NCBI RefSeq assembly: GCF_001824475.1
Contig: NZ_MHXN01000007.1
Location: 69,611-133,610, forward strand
Direction of reading: 5' to 3'
DNA length: 64,000 nt
Origin: Phenylobacterium sp. RIFCSPHIGHO2_01_FULL_69_31
GTDB lineage: Bacteria; Pseudomonadota; Alphaproteobacteria; Caulobacterales; Caulobacteraceae
The translations under genes and the position numbers were made by a program. The notes beneath the pieces are model-generated. The model ran no database searches. It had not been told where the DNA came from and worked only from the letters and a program-made list of their open reading frames with translations. Positions 20,155 to 29,279 of this stretch are shown here, piece after piece; the stretch's first letter is position 1, and each line of letters opens with the position of its first letter.

Positions 20155-22359
20155 TCAGGCCTTCAGCATGTCCGGCGTGATCGGCAGGCTGCGGATGCGC
20201 TTGCCGGTGGCGGCGAAGATGGCGTTGGTCAGGGCCGGGATCGCCGGCGGCAGGGCCGGCTCGCCCAGTCCGGTGGGCGGGAAGTCGGTCTTCAGGAACT
20301 TCACCTCCACCGCGGGCGCCTCGGAGATGCGCATCAGGCGGTAGTCGGTAAAGTTCGACTGCTCGACCCGGCCGGCCTCAATGGTGATGGCCTGGTGGAG
20401 CGCCTCGGAGAGGCCGTCCAGCACCGAGCCCTGCACCTGGTTGAGCGCGCCGTGCGGGTTGATGATCTGGCTGCCGACATCGGCGGCCACCCAGACCTTC
20501 TTGACCTTCACCGCACCCTCGGGCGAGCAGGCCACATGCGCCACCTCGGCGAAGTAGCCCAGGTGGCTGTAGTAGCAGGCCACGCCCATGCCCTCGCCCA
20601 TGGGCAGCTTGGTCTTGCCCCAGCCGGACATCTCGCCCACCGCCTGCAGCACGCCGCGCATGCGGGCCGCGCCATAGGCGGCCGGCGGTTCGCCGACCGT
20701 GGGCTTGTCGCCCAGGAGCTTGATCTGGAACGCCAGGGGATCCGCCCCCGCCGCGTGCGCCAGCTCGTCGATGAACGACTGCATGACGAAGGCCAGGGCG
20801 TTGGAGCCCGGCGCCCGGAGCGGCCCGGTGGGCACGCCCAGGGGCATGGTGGAAACTTCCAGCCGGCAGTTGGGCACGAACCGCGCGGGATATTCGGCCG
20901 CCGACATGCCGGCGCTGGGCGCCATGGTCGTGCCTTCGCCGAAGGTGACGAAGTGGTCGTGCCAGGCGGTGACGTTGCCCGCCGCATCCACGCCGCCGCG
21001 GAAGAAGTGGAAGCCCGCCGGCCGGTAGTGGTCGTGGGCCATGTCGTCTTCGCGCGTCCACAGCAGCTTGACCGGCGCGCCGGTCTCGCGCGCGATCCAG
21101 GCGGCCTCGACCATGTAGTCGTTGGCCAGCCGGCGGCCGAAGCCGCCGCCGCCGCGGATCATGTGCACGGTGATGTCGTCGGGATTGATGCCCAGGGTCT
21201 TGGCCGTGAGCTGGCGGCCGGGCTCGGGGTTCTGGGTCGGGGCCCAGATCTCCAGCTTCCCGTCCTTGAACTCCGCGGTGCAGTTCTGCGGCTCGAGGTT
21301 GGCATGGCTCAGGAACGGGTAGGCGTAGGCCGCCTCCACCGTCTTGGCCGAGGCCTTCAGCGCCGCGTCGACATCGCCGTCGTTGCGGGCGGTGCGCTGG
21401 GCCTTGCCCGCCGCGATGGCCTTGGCCTGCTCGGCGAACAGCTTGCTCGACTGCTTCGAGGTGGGGTGGTCGTTCCACTTGATGTTCAGCTTGTCGCGGC
21501 CCTTGCGCGCCGCCCACCAGCTGTCGGCAACCACGGCCACGCCGGGCATCAGCCCCTGGCCGATGTTGCCGGGCCCGGGGCTCATGGCCTTGGGATCGCC
21601 CTCGACCACGAAGGCCTTGCGCACGCCCTTGACGCTCTTGGCCGCCTCGAGATCGGCGCTCGCGACCGTGGCGGCGAAGACCGGCGCCTTCTCGTAGGTG
21701 GCGTACAGCATCCCCGGACGGCGCACGTCGATGCCGAACAGCGGCTCGCCGGTCACGATCTTGGCGACGTCGTACTGGGCCTTGGGCTTGCCGATGATGT
21801 TGTAGGTCTTGGGATCCTTCAGCGTCAGGGACTTGGGATCCGGCGGCGTGACGTTGGCGCAGGCCATGGCCAGCGAGCCGTAGGTGCGCTTCTTTCCCGA
21901 GGGCTTGTGGACCACGTTGCCCGGAACGGTGGCGCAGTCGCCCGGCCCGCAGTTCCAGGCGGTGGCGGCGGCCTGGATCAGCATGGCGCGCGCCACCGCG
22001 CCCACGCGGCGCAGCTCTTCCCAGTGCAGCGGCGTGGCCATGCTGCCGCCCGCGAACTGGCGGCCGTAGGCCTTCGGATCGCTGTCGGCCTGCTCGATCA
22101 CGACGTCTTCCCACGCCACGTCGAGCTCCTCTGCGATCAGCATGGGCAGCATCGTCTTCACGCCCTGGCCCACCTCGGGGTTCTTGGCGGTGATCGTCAC
22201 CTTCCCGTTCGGCGCCACCCGCACATAGGCGTTCAGCGGCTTGACGGTGTCGTCCTGGGCCTCGGCCTTGGAAGCGATGGAGAAGGCGAGGGTCAGGCCC
22301 CCGGCGCCGACCGACGTCAGGATCTCGCGGCGGTTGGCCTTCAGGTCATGATAGGTCAT
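20155..22359 (-). CDS. iorB: Molybdopterin-binding subunit of a xanthine oxidase-family dehydrogenase (IorB type)
   Basis: A 734-residue large subunit like isoquinoline 1-oxidoreductase beta. The N-terminus is Tat-like (twin Arg at residues 10-11 in NRREIL, then a hydrophobic stretch). Motifs such as EVGQG, RGGGGFGRR, PTGPLRAPGSNA and a late GLGEPALPP belong to the Mo-cofactor domain. It hydroxylates an aromatic heterocycle or oxidises an aldehyde. The start is three bases after the stop of the 2Fe-2S subunit. There is no FAD subunit, so electrons probably pass to a cytochrome (family knowledge). The substrate is unknown. Confidence 0.88.
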   Translation of the reverse strand: MTYHDLKANRREILTSVGAGGLTLAFSIASKAEAQDDTVKPLNAYVRVAPNGKVTITAKNPEVGQGVKTMLPMLIAEELDVAWEDVVIEQADSDPKAYGRQFAGGSMATPLHWEELRRVGAVARAMLIQAAATAWNCGPGDCATVPGNVVHKPSGKKRTYGSLAMACANVTPPDPKSLTLKDPKTYNIIGKPKAQYDVAKIVTGEPLFGIDVRRPGMLYATYEKAPVFAATVASADLEAAKSVKGVRKAFVVEGDPKAMSPGPGNIGQGLMPGVAVVADSWWAARKGRDKLNIKWNDHPTSKQSSKLFAEQAKAIAAGKAQRTARNDGDVDAALKASAKTVEAAYAYPFLSHANLEPQNCTAEFKDGKLEIWAPTQNPEPGRQLTAKTLGINPDDITVHMIRGGGGFGRRLANDYMVEAAWIARETGAPVKLLWTREDDMAHDHYRPAGFHFFRGGVDAAGNVTAWHDHFVTFGEGTTMAPSAGMSAAEYPARFVPNCRLEVSTMPLGVPTGPLRAPGSNALAFVMQSFIDELAHAAGADPLAFQIKLLGDKPTVGEPPAAYGAARMRGVLQAVGEMSGWGKTKLPMGEGMGVACYYSHLGYFAEVAHVACSPEGAVKVKKVWVAADVGSQIINPHGALNQVQGSVLDGLSEALHQAITIEAGRVEQSNFTDYRLMRISEAPAVEVKFLKTDFPPTGLGEPALPPAIPALTNAIFAATGKRIRSLPITPDMLKA

Positions 22360-22362
22360 GGC

Positions 22363-22827
22363 TCAGACCTCCTTCTGGCCGGAGGCGCGCTTGATGGCGG
22401 CGCGGATGCGGACGTAGGTGGCGCAGCGGCAGATGTTGCCGTTCATCGCCTCGTCGATCTGGGCGTCGGTGGGCTTGGGCGTCTTTGCCAGCAGGGCCGT
22501 GGCGCTCATGATCTGGCCCGCCTGGCAGTAGCCGCACTGGGCGACGTCCAGTTCCATCCAGGCCGCCTGCACCTTCTTGCCGACGGGATGGGCGGCCATG
22601 CCCTCGATGGTGCTGATCTTGGCCGCACCCACGCTCTCGACGGGGATCTGGCAGGCGCGCATCGGCTGGCCGTCGATATGGACGGTGCAGGCCCCGCACG
22701 CGGCGACCCCGCAGCCATACTTGGTGCCTACGAAGCCCAGGGTGTCACGCAGCACCCAGAGAAGTGGCGTGTCGCCATCGACGTCGGCGCTGACCGCCTT
22801 GCCGTTCACTGTGAGGGAATAGGCCAT
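22363..22827 (-). CDS. iorA: (2Fe-2S) ferredoxin-type subunit of the molybdenum hydroxylase (IorA type)
   Basis: A 154-residue small subunit with two [2Fe-2S] sites. The plant-type N-terminal cluster uses C39, C44, C47 and C59 (YGCGVAACGACTVH). The helical C-terminal cluster uses CGYC and NICRC motifs. It passes electrons from the Mo-cofactor of the adjoining IorB-type subunit and is in the same operon, three bases apart. The length is normal for the family. Confidence 0.92.
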   Translation of the reverse strand: MAYSLTVNGKAVSADVDGDTPLLWVLRDTLGFVGTKYGCGVAACGACTVHIDGQPMRACQIPVESVGAAKISTIEGMAAHPVGKKVQAAWMELDVAQCGYCQAGQIMSATALLAKTPKPTDAQIDEAMNGNICRCATYVRIRAAIKRASGQKEV

Positions 22828-22922
22828 GCCTGCATCTCCGCCCTTGTCCGGATGATGCTACCCCGTGCGTCCCCCTTCGGGAAAGCGCCGGTGCATGACG
22901 GAGCTGTAATGTTCGGCGCCGC

Positions 22923-23987
22923 CTAATCCCGCTCGACCGGGAAGCAGATGTCGGCCTCGAAGCCCTGGGGCTCGAAGCGGGCCACGACGTGGCCGCCATT
23001 GTTGCGCAGGGAAATGTCGAGGAGGCGGGTGCCAAAGCCGCGACGCGACGGGGGGTTCACCTTCGGCCCGCCGGTTTCGGACCATCGCAGATGTGCGTTC
23101 GGGCCGTCGTCCGGGATCTGTTCTAGCTTCACGCGGCCCGCGGGCGCCGACAGCGCGCCGTACTTCACGGCGTTGGTCGAAAGCTCGTGGAGCAGGAGCG
23201 CCATGGCGATCACCATGTCGTTCGAGATGCGCAGCTCGCCCAGCCGCGCATCGATGTCGAAGCGCGATGGGTCGAACGGCGTCAGGGCCCGGCCCAGCAG
23301 GTCGCCCAGGCGCAAGGAGCCTTCGGATGTCTGCGTGACCAGGTCCTGGCTGTCGGCCATGGACTGCAGCCGGGCCATCAGGACGGCCTTGAAGTCCTCG
23401 ACCGTGTCGACGCCCTTCGCCGTCTGGGCGACGAAGGACATCATCACCAGGATGCCGTTCTTGGCCCTGTGGGCCAGTTCCCTCAGCACCAGGCTGCGAC
23501 GCTCTTCCGCGGACTTGCGGTCGGTGATGTCGAGGTTCGAGCCCACGGCCCGCACGACGCCGGAGGCATCCTTCAGCAGCCGTCCGCGGCTCAGGATCCA
23601 GCGCGGCCGGGCCTCGGCCGTCGGCCGGGTTCGGTGCTCCATGCTGAAGAGGGCATCCTGCGGCCCTTCGCTCGCCCGGCGATAGGCGTCGCGGACCAGA
23701 TCCCTGTCGTCGGGATGCACCAGTTCAGGATAGTCCGCGATCGTCAGGGGCCGGTCCGGCTCGACGCCGAACAGCTCGCGATTGCGGGCGTTCCAGGTCA
23801 GCTCGCCGCTGCGAACATCCCACTCCCACAGGCCGAGGCCGGCAGCCTCCACCGCCGCCTCCAGGCGCCGGAGACGTTCGCGCAGGACCTCAGCGGTCTC
23901 TTTGTCGCCGCCCTTCGCCAAATCCTCGGCCCCCAACGGCCGCACGCTACAGCCAGCGGCAATCTGGCCCCCTCGGCCGGACGCCAC
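22923..23987 (-). CDS. PAS-domain sensor histidine kinase, HWE/HisKA_2 type
   Basis: About 354 residues at most. A PAS domain (GLGLWEWDVRSGELTWN, then a PAC-like end near WILSRGRLLKD) is followed by a HisKA_2/HWE phospho-acceptor box LRELAHRAKNGIL and an ATPase domain with ELSTNAVKYGAL, RWSETGGP and GFGTRLLD. It lacks membrane helices, so it is cytoplasmic. HWE kinases often feed the general stress response or light signalling in alphaproteobacteria. The start is uncertain: GTG at 23987 has no ribosome site, and TTG at 23921 after GAGGA is possible. Confidence 0.85.
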   Translation of the reverse strand: MASGRGGQIAAGCSVRPLGAEDLAKGGDKETAEVLRERLRRLEAAVEAAGLGLWEWDVRSGELTWNARNRELFGVEPDRPLTIADYPELVHPDDRDLVRDAYRRASEGPQDALFSMEHRTRPTAEARPRWILSRGRLLKDASGVVRAVGSNLDITDRKSAEERRSLVLRELAHRAKNGILVMMSFVAQTAKGVDTVEDFKAVLMARLQSMADSQDLVTQTSEGSLRLGDLLGRALTPFDPSRFDIDARLGELRISNDMVIAMALLLHELSTNAVKYGALSAPAGRVKLEQIPDDGPNAHLRWSETGGPKVNPPSRRGFGTRLLDISLRNNGGHVVARFEPQGFEADICFPVERD

Positions 23988-24032
23988 AACAGCCTATGTG
24001 AATAGGTCGCAGCTTCAGCGCGGCGTCGGCCG

Positions 24033-24746
24033 TCAGACCCGCGGCAGCACGACCACCGCGTCGGACAGCTCGTTGGGATTGTCGCCCCGCCGCGGCGGGA
24101 AACGTTCGGCCAGAACGTCACCGCAGAGCGCTACGGCCGCTGCGAAACCCTCGGCCGGCCGGCCCTGCTTGAGACCGGCGACCAGCACCGACATGGCCCG
24201 GTCCCAGGTGTCCTCCGGAACCTGGGCGTGGATGGCCTCGTCGGCGATCAGTTCGGCCATCCGCTCCGCCGCCGAGACGTAGATGAGCACGCCGGTCCGC
24301 TCGCGGGTGGCGTGGAGGTTCTTGGAAAGGAATTGCTCCTCGGCCCGGGCCCGGACCCGATCGCGCTTGAAGCCTCGCGGCGTCAACGCCCGGCGCATCG
24401 GCGGAATGGCCACGATGAAGAGGGTCGCCACGAACAGCAGCCCCTGCATGAGCAGCGTGCCCACCAGGGCGGCGCGGGCGGTCGCCTCGCCGACGTCTTC
24501 GACCTGGTCCGCGGTCCAGCCGCCGAACAGGGACATGTCCGGCGCCGTCACCTCGATGCCGAGCAGCAGCAGGATCGCAGGGGCCAGAAGGGCGACGCCC
24601 GCCGCCCAGGCCAGCGGGGTGGCGTGATAGTCCGCGCTCTCCTCGGCCACCACGCAGTAGATCTCCCCCGTGGTCCGCGCCTCGGCGGCGCGCACGGCGG
24701 CCTCGACCGCGGCCAGATCTTCGGGCGTCAGGTTCAGCTTCGCCAT
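24033..24746 (-). CDS. TPM-domain membrane protein
   Basis: A 237-residue protein from the ATG at 24746, which overlaps the stop of the preceding TPM gene (TGATG). It opens with part of a TPM fold (EAAVRAAEARTTGEIYCVV), then two membrane segments (about residues 45-65 and 95-120, the second ending VAIPPMRRAL), then the rest of the domain (RTGVLIYVSAAERMAELIAD). It is third in a lemA/TPM/TPM operon. TPM proteins occur in thylakoid assembly and in unknown bacterial envelope roles. Confidence 0.82.
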   Translation of the reverse strand: MAKLNLTPEDLAAVEAAVRAAEARTTGEIYCVVAEESADYHATPLAWAAGVALLAPAILLLLGIEVTAPDMSLFGGWTADQVEDVGEATARAALVGTLLMQGLLFVATLFIVAIPPMRRALTPRGFKRDRVRARAEEQFLSKNLHATRERTGVLIYVSAAERMAELIADEAIHAQVPEDTWDRAMSVLVAGLKQGRPAEGFAAAVALCGDVLAERFPPRRGDNPNELSDAVVVLPRV

Positions 24747-25570
24747 CACCAGCTCCCGGAGGCGCCGCCGCCCCCGCCCGATCCGCCGCCGCCGGAGAAC
24801 CCGCCGCCACCCCCGCCGCTCGACCACCCTCCGCCGCCGCTCCAGCCGCCGCGCCGGCTGGAGCCCGGACCCGAGAGGATGAAGGGCAACAGCCACCAGA
24901 GCCCGCTGCCGCCCCGTCGGCGACGCCCGCCGAACGCGCGAAGGATGCCGCTGAGCACCCAGAAAACGACGACGATGATGACGATCAGCGGCACGCCGAC
25001 GCCGCTGTCGCCGCGCTCGTCCGCGGCGATGGTGACTTTCGGCGCGGACTCCGCCTCGGCCACGGCTGCCTTCTGCTGATCGGGCGGCAGGCCGATCTGG
25101 CGAACGATGGCTTCGGTCCCGTCGACGACGCCCTTCTCCATCTCGCCCGCCTTGAAGGCCGGCAGGATGGCGCGCTGGATGATCAGACTGGAGAGCGCGT
25201 CGGTCAGGACCGGCTCTAGCCCATAGCCCACCTCGATCCGCACCTTCCGCTGGTTGGGCGCCACGATGAGGATTGCGCCGTCGTCCTGTTCCTTGCGGCC
25301 GATGCCCCAGGTTCGGAGCAGCTGGTAGCCGTAATCCTCAATCTCGTAGCCCTGCAGGTCCGGCAGCGTCGCCACGACGAGTTGGTGGCCGGTCTGCTGC
25401 TCCAGCGTTGCCAGCTCCTGCGTCAGCCGCGCCTCCGCGGCCGGCGACAGGATCTCGGCGTTGTCCACGACCCGCCCGGTGAGCGGCGGGAAGTTCGGCG
25501 CCGCGAGGGCGACGGTCGGCAGGACCAGCGCGAGCGCCAGTCCGACCCGGAGGCGTCGGAGCAGGCCCAA
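24746..25570 (-). CDS. TPM-domain protein with Gly-rich tail (YgcG family)
   Basis: A 274-residue protein: signal peptide (residues 1-23, ending ALAA), a TPM domain (about 30-155, starting VVDNAEILSP), a single membrane helix (about 193-212) and a C-terminal tail almost wholly Gly, Ser and Trp. This is the YgcG layout, anchored in the membrane with a periplasmic TPM domain. It starts immediately after the lemA stop and overlaps the next TPM gene. LemA/YgcG pairs are widely conserved, but their job is not established. Confidence 0.86.
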   Translation of the reverse strand: MGLLRRLRVGLALALVLPTVALAAPNFPPLTGRVVDNAEILSPAAEARLTQELATLEQQTGHQLVVATLPDLQGYEIEDYGYQLLRTWGIGRKEQDDGAILIVAPNQRKVRIEVGYGLEPVLTDALSSLIIQRAILPAFKAGEMEKGVVDGTEAIVRQIGLPPDQQKAAVAEAESAPKVTIAADERGDSGVGVPLIVIIVVVFWVLSGILRAFGGRRRRGGSGLWWLLPFILSGPGSSRRGGWSGGGGWSSGGGGGGFSGGGGSGGGGGASGSW

Positions 25571-25571
25571 G

Positions 25572-26234
25572 CTACTTCGGCGGCGGCGAGCCGGGCGCGG
25601 CGCCCGCAGGCGGAGCGGCAGGCGGCGCGGCGGGCGCGAAGTCCACGGTGGGCGCCGACTGGGCCGTGGCGGTGGCCTGGAACAGCTGCATCGGCTGGGT
25701 CGACGAGTACATGGTCTTGGCCCAGATGATCTGGGGGAACGTGCGCAGCGTGGTGTTGAAGTCGCGGACGGCCTCGTTGTAGTCGCGCCGCGAGATGGCG
25801 ATCCGGTTCTCGGTGCCTTCGAGCTGGCTCTGCAGCGCCATGAAGTTCTCGTTCGATTTCAGGTCCGGGTACTGTTCCTGGAGCACGCGCATGGGGGCCA
25901 GGGCCAGGGACAGGTTGTTCTGGGCGGCCGCATAGCGCTGGAAGGCGGCGGGGTCGGTGGTGATGCCCGCGTCCGAGCGGACCTGGGTGGCGCTGGCGCG
26001 CGCCTGGGTCACGGCCACCAGCACGTTGCTTTCCTGGGCTGCGTAGCCTTTCACGGTAGCCACCAGGTTGGGGATCAGGTCGGCGCGGCGCTGGTACTGG
26101 TTCTGCACCTCGGCCCACTGAGCCTTCGCCTTCTCCTCCTTGGTGGGGATCGCATTGACCCCGCACGCGGCCAGCGCCAGCGGCGCGATCAGCACGAGCG
26201 CGAGGCTCCGGAAACGGCGGATCAGGCTGTTCAT
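25572..26234 (-). CDS. lemA: LemA family lipoprotein
   Basis: A 220-residue protein from the ATG at 26234. It has a lipoprotein signal (LALAAC, C24), then the LemA helical domain with the family hallmark YQRRADLIPNLVATVKGYA and later LKSNENFMALQSQLEGTENRI. The C-terminus adds an Ala/Pro-rich tail. It is first in an operon with two TPM-domain genes. The long open frame upstream is only the antisense of the divergent methyltransferase. Confidence 0.9.
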   Translation of the reverse strand: MNSLIRRFRSLALVLIAPLALAACGVNAIPTKEEKAKAQWAEVQNQYQRRADLIPNLVATVKGYAAQESNVLVAVTQARASATQVRSDAGITTDPAAFQRYAAAQNNLSLALAPMRVLQEQYPDLKSNENFMALQSQLEGTENRIAISRRDYNEAVRDFNTTLRTFPQIIWAKTMYSSTQPMQLFQATATAQSAPTVDFAPAAPPAAPPAGAAPGSPPPK

Positions 26235-26318
26235 CGAGGTTCCCTTCGAAGCCCGCAGAAGGCTGACGTTATGTGGCCTGGACATTGATCCTGCGCAACG
26301 GCGACGGCACAAGGGCCC

Positions 26319-27086
26319 ATGGCCAAGGCCAAGCCCTATTACGCCCCCGGCAGTCTCAGCGCCGTGTTCTACGACCGGATCACCGGCGCGGACGCGAAGC
26401 TGCTGGGCGATGAGGACATCTATGCGGGTCTCGCGCCCGACGCCGGTGCGCTTCTGGAGCTCGGCGCGGGCACCGGCCGGCTGACCATCGGCCTGGCCGC
26501 TCGCGGCTTCCGGGTCTGCGGGGTCGACATCTCGCCGGTCATGCTGTCCCAGGCCGAGGCCAGGGTGACCGGGCTGCCGCCGGACCTGCGCGAGCGCATC
26601 GAACTTCGGCGGGGGGACATGACCTCCCTGGACCTGAAGCGCACGTTCGACCTGGTGATCTGTCCGTTCTTCACCCTGGCGCACGTGCCGACCGGCGCGG
26701 CCTGGCGCAACACCTTCGCCGTGGCCGCGCGCCACCTGCCGTCCGGTGGGCTGGCGGCCTTCCACCTGCCGAAACTCGAACTGATGCGTGGGCTCGAGCC
26801 GCCGGATCCGCGCCGCCCGGTGCTCGACCAGCACCTGGGGGACGGTCGGGCGCTTCTGCTGTTCGTGCTGGAACGCAGCTTCAAGGAGGGGGCGAACCGG
26901 CTGGAGCAGGTGCTGGAATATGTGCTGGCCGACGAGACCGGACGGATCGCGCATCGCAGCGCTGAGCGGCTGACCTACTACATGACGGACCCGGTCCCGC
27001 TGGCCGCCACCGCGGGTCTCGTCCCGGACCGCCCGCCCATCGACCTAGGCGGCGTCGGCGACATCTTCGTGTTCCGCAAACTCTAG
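26319..27086 (+). CDS. Class I SAM-dependent methyltransferase
   Basis: A 255-residue protein with motif I ELGAGTGRLTIGLA, an acidic end of strand 2 (GVDIS) and a Methyltransf_25-type core. It is divergent from lemA, and its stop shares a CTAG with the stop of the convergent DUF1365 gene. The substrate is not evident from the sequence. A link to the lipid genes next door is possible but rests only on position. Confidence 0.83.
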   Translation: MAKAKPYYAPGSLSAVFYDRITGADAKLLGDEDIYAGLAPDAGALLELGAGTGRLTIGLAARGFRVCGVDISPVMLSQAEARVTGLPPDLRERIELRRGDMTSLDLKRTFDLVICPFFTLAHVPTGAAWRNTFAVAARHLPSGGLAAFHLPKLELMRGLEPPDPRRPVLDQHLGDGRALLLFVLERSFKEGANRLEQVLEYVLADETGRIAHRSAERLTYYMTDPVPLAATAGLVPDRPPIDLGGVGDIFVFRKL

Positions 27087-27859
27087 GCGGCGATCTTCGC
27101 CGGGTTGACCACCGTCACCGGCCATTGGGGCTTGGCCGGACGCTGGCGGATCTCCTCGCCCTTGAGCCAGATGAAGAGCGCCTCCCAGTGGATGGCGGCG
27201 ACCACGCCGACGGTCATCCAGGGATGGGTGAGCCATGCCCGCGCCAGGTTGCGGTCGGTGAGCGCCTGGCGCTCGGCCACGAAGCCGGTGGACAGCACCC
27301 GGCCCTCGGCGTCGTCCACGTCGACGAGAACCTGGACCTTGTCGCCCGGTGGCCGGACCCGGAAGGCGTAGCTCAGGTCCATGTCCATGAACGGCGAGAC
27401 GTAGAAGCCCTTCTCGCAGGACTGTTTCACGACCGGCGCGTCCTCGGCCGGGATCAGGTAGCTGTGTCGCTCGCCGAAGGTGTTGTTGACCTCGTACAGC
27501 ACGGCGCTCAACGCCCCGTCGGGCCGGTGGCAGAAGTAGACCGTCAGGGGATTGAACCCCAGGCCGAGGATCCGCGGCATGGCGAGGAGGTGGATCGGCC
27601 CGCCATGGGCGATCCCGGCCGCCGCGAGCTGGGCTTCCACCTGCTGCTTCAGCGGCGTGGCCGAGCCGTCGCCGTGGCGTCGCGGATCGAAGCCGACCAG
27701 GTTGAACCTGAGCAGCGAGAACAGCTTCAGGTTCCGGTCCAGCTCGGCCAGCTCGTCCAGGTCCAGCAGCAGCATGAAGATGCGGTAGCGCAGCGCGTGG
27801 CGCCGGGGCTTCAGCCGGGTGTGCGAAACGACCCCGGGAAAGAGCCCCGAAACCGCCAT
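27083..27859 (-). CDS. DUF1365 family protein (lipid-modification cluster)
   Basis: A 258-residue protein matching DUF1365, with SHTRLKPRRHALRYRIFMLLLDLDEL at the start of the domain, LLAMPRILGLGFNPLTVYFC in the middle and EKGFYVSPFMDM later. The molecular function is not established, though the family almost always sits beside an FAD oxidoreductase and a cyclopropane-fatty-acid-synthase-like gene, as here. The ATG overlaps the stop of the FAD oxidoreductase (TGATG), so they are translated together. Confidence 0.87.
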   Translation of the reverse strand: MAVSGLFPGVVSHTRLKPRRHALRYRIFMLLLDLDELAELDRNLKLFSLLRFNLVGFDPRRHGDGSATPLKQQVEAQLAAAGIAHGGPIHLLAMPRILGLGFNPLTVYFCHRPDGALSAVLYEVNNTFGERHSYLIPAEDAPVVKQSCEKGFYVSPFMDMDLSYAFRVRPPGDKVQVLVDVDDAEGRVLSTGFVAERQALTDRNLARAWLTHPWMTVGVVAAIHWEALFIWLKGEEIRQRPAKPQWPVTVVNPAKIAA

Positions 27860-29196
27860 CAGGCAGCCTCTTCCGCCAGGACCGGCGCGCGCACGTGGAT
27901 GCGGCCGTTCTCGTCCGCCACCGTCCAGGGCCGCCGGACGCCGCCCAGCTGCTCGGCCACGGCCAGGCCGGACTGCAGCGCGTCCTCGTGGAAGCCGTGG
28001 CCCAGGTAGGAGCCGCAGAACCAGGTCCGCCGCGCGCCTTGGATATCCCACATCTCCCGCTGGGCTGCGATGGCGCCGGCGTCGAACAGCGGGTGATCGT
28101 AGATCTCGGTCTTGATCAGCCTGTCCGCGGCGATCTCCTTGTTGGGGTTCAGCGTCACGAAGAGATCGGGGGCGCCCCGCAGGCTCTGCAGGCGGGTCAT
28201 CCAATAGGTCACGGCACCCTCGCCCGGCGCGGCGCGACGGCCGATATGGTTCCAGCTGCACCAGGCCCGGCGGCGTTTCGGCATGAGCACAGGATCGGTG
28301 TGCAATGCGACCATGTTACGGCTGTAGCGGAAGCAGCCCAGTAGGCGCTTCTCGTCCGCGGACGGATCCTCCAGGAGGGCGAGCGCGGTGTCGCCGTGGG
28401 TGGCCAGCACCACCTGGTCGAACCGCTCGCGGCCGCCCCCGGCCAGGCGCAGCTCCGCGCCATTGACGTCGCGCCGCACGCCCACGACCCGCACCCCCTT
28501 GCGCGCTTCGCCCCGGAACGCCGCGACGAGCTTGGCGACATAGGCCCGGGAGCCGCCTTCGACGGTCCGCCACAGGCCCCGCCCGACGATGCTCATCATG
28601 CCGTGGTTCTGGAAGAAGCGGATCAGCGAGGCGGCGGGATAGGCGCCGATCTGGTCCAGCGGCGTCGACCAGATGGCCGCCGCCTGGGGCAGCAGGTGAT
28701 CGTCGCGGAACGCGTCGCCATAGCCCTTGGCGGCCAGATAGGCGTCCAGCGGCGTCGCCTGGCGCTCCAGCATCTCCAGGTCGCGCGGCGCGGTGCGGAA
28801 GAAGCGCTCGATATCCAGAAGCAGGCGCCAGAAGCGCGGCGACAGAAGATTGCGCTTCTGGGCGAATATGCCGCCCAGGCCGAAGCTGGAGTATTCGAAC
28901 GCGCCGTCGTCCAGCGACACCGACAGGCTCATGTCGGCGTTCAGGCTGGGTACCCCCAGATGGGCCAGCATCGCCGTGAAATTCGGATAATTGCCTTCGT
29001 TGTAGACGATGAAGCCGGTGTCCACCGGCACCAGGCAGTGGACGCCGGGAACCTCGGCGGTGTGGGCGTGCCCGCCCAGGCGGTGGTCAGCCTCGAAGAG
29101 GGTGACGTTATGCGCCTGCGACAAGAGCCAGGCGGCGGACAGGCCCGCAACGCCACTGCCGACCACGGCGACGTTCAGCCGCTCACCGCCACCCAT
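27859..29196 (-). CDS. FAD-dependent oxidoreductase (NAD(P)-binding, lipid-modification cluster)
   Basis: A 445-residue protein from the ATG at 29196. The N-terminal dinucleotide motif is VAVVGSGVAGLSAAWLL followed by FEADHRLGGHAHT, as in amine-oxidase/desaturase-like flavoproteins. It contains TGFIVYNEGNYPN and WSWNHIGRR-type segments typical of this group. It is probably a fatty-acid or lipid redox enzyme because it is coupled to DUF1365 and divergent from DUF1295 and the CFA-synthase-like gene. In Rhodobacter, similar gene sets belong to the singlet-oxygen response (established, from memory). Confidence 0.85.
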   Translation of the reverse strand: MGGGERLNVAVVGSGVAGLSAAWLLSQAHNVTLFEADHRLGGHAHTAEVPGVHCLVPVDTGFIVYNEGNYPNFTAMLAHLGVPSLNADMSLSVSLDDGAFEYSSFGLGGIFAQKRNLLSPRFWRLLLDIERFFRTAPRDLEMLERQATPLDAYLAAKGYGDAFRDDHLLPQAAAIWSTPLDQIGAYPAASLIRFFQNHGMMSIVGRGLWRTVEGGSRAYVAKLVAAFRGEARKGVRVVGVRRDVNGAELRLAGGGRERFDQVVLATHGDTALALLEDPSADEKRLLGCFRYSRNMVALHTDPVLMPKRRRAWCSWNHIGRRAAPGEGAVTYWMTRLQSLRGAPDLFVTLNPNKEIAADRLIKTEIYDHPLFDAGAIAAQREMWDIQGARRTWFCGSYLGHGFHEDALQSGLAVAEQLGGVRRPWTVADENGRIHVRAPVLAEEAA

Positions 29197-29253
29197 ATCC
29201 GCTCCAAGCCTTGTCCGCACAGCGCAGCCGGCGTGTCGCCGCACGCGCGGCCT

Positions 29254-29279
29254 GCTTAGCAAACGCTACGAGGCGATCA
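29254..29279 (-). promoter_or_regulatory. Candidate ECF-sigma (sigE/ChrR-like) promoter for the lipid cluster
   Basis: On the minus strand TGATCG (29279-29274) is followed after 15 bases by TAAGC (29258-29254), about 58 bases before the oxidoreductase start. The -35 differs by one base from the TGATCC recognised by the Rhodobacter singlet-oxygen sigma factor as I remember it. The match is suggestive only; no sigma or anti-sigma gene lies in the window. Confidence 0.35.

Noticed and set aside
24746-24840. Short tandem GGC-type repeats that look like a repeat array
   Set aside because: They encode the Gly/Ser tail of the YgcG-type protein. No spacers or palindromic direct repeats of CRISPR type.
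25572-26954. Extended lemA frame reaching into the methyltransferase gene
   Set aside because: The added part is antisense to the methyltransferase. The internal ATG at 26234 begins a clear lipoprotein signal.
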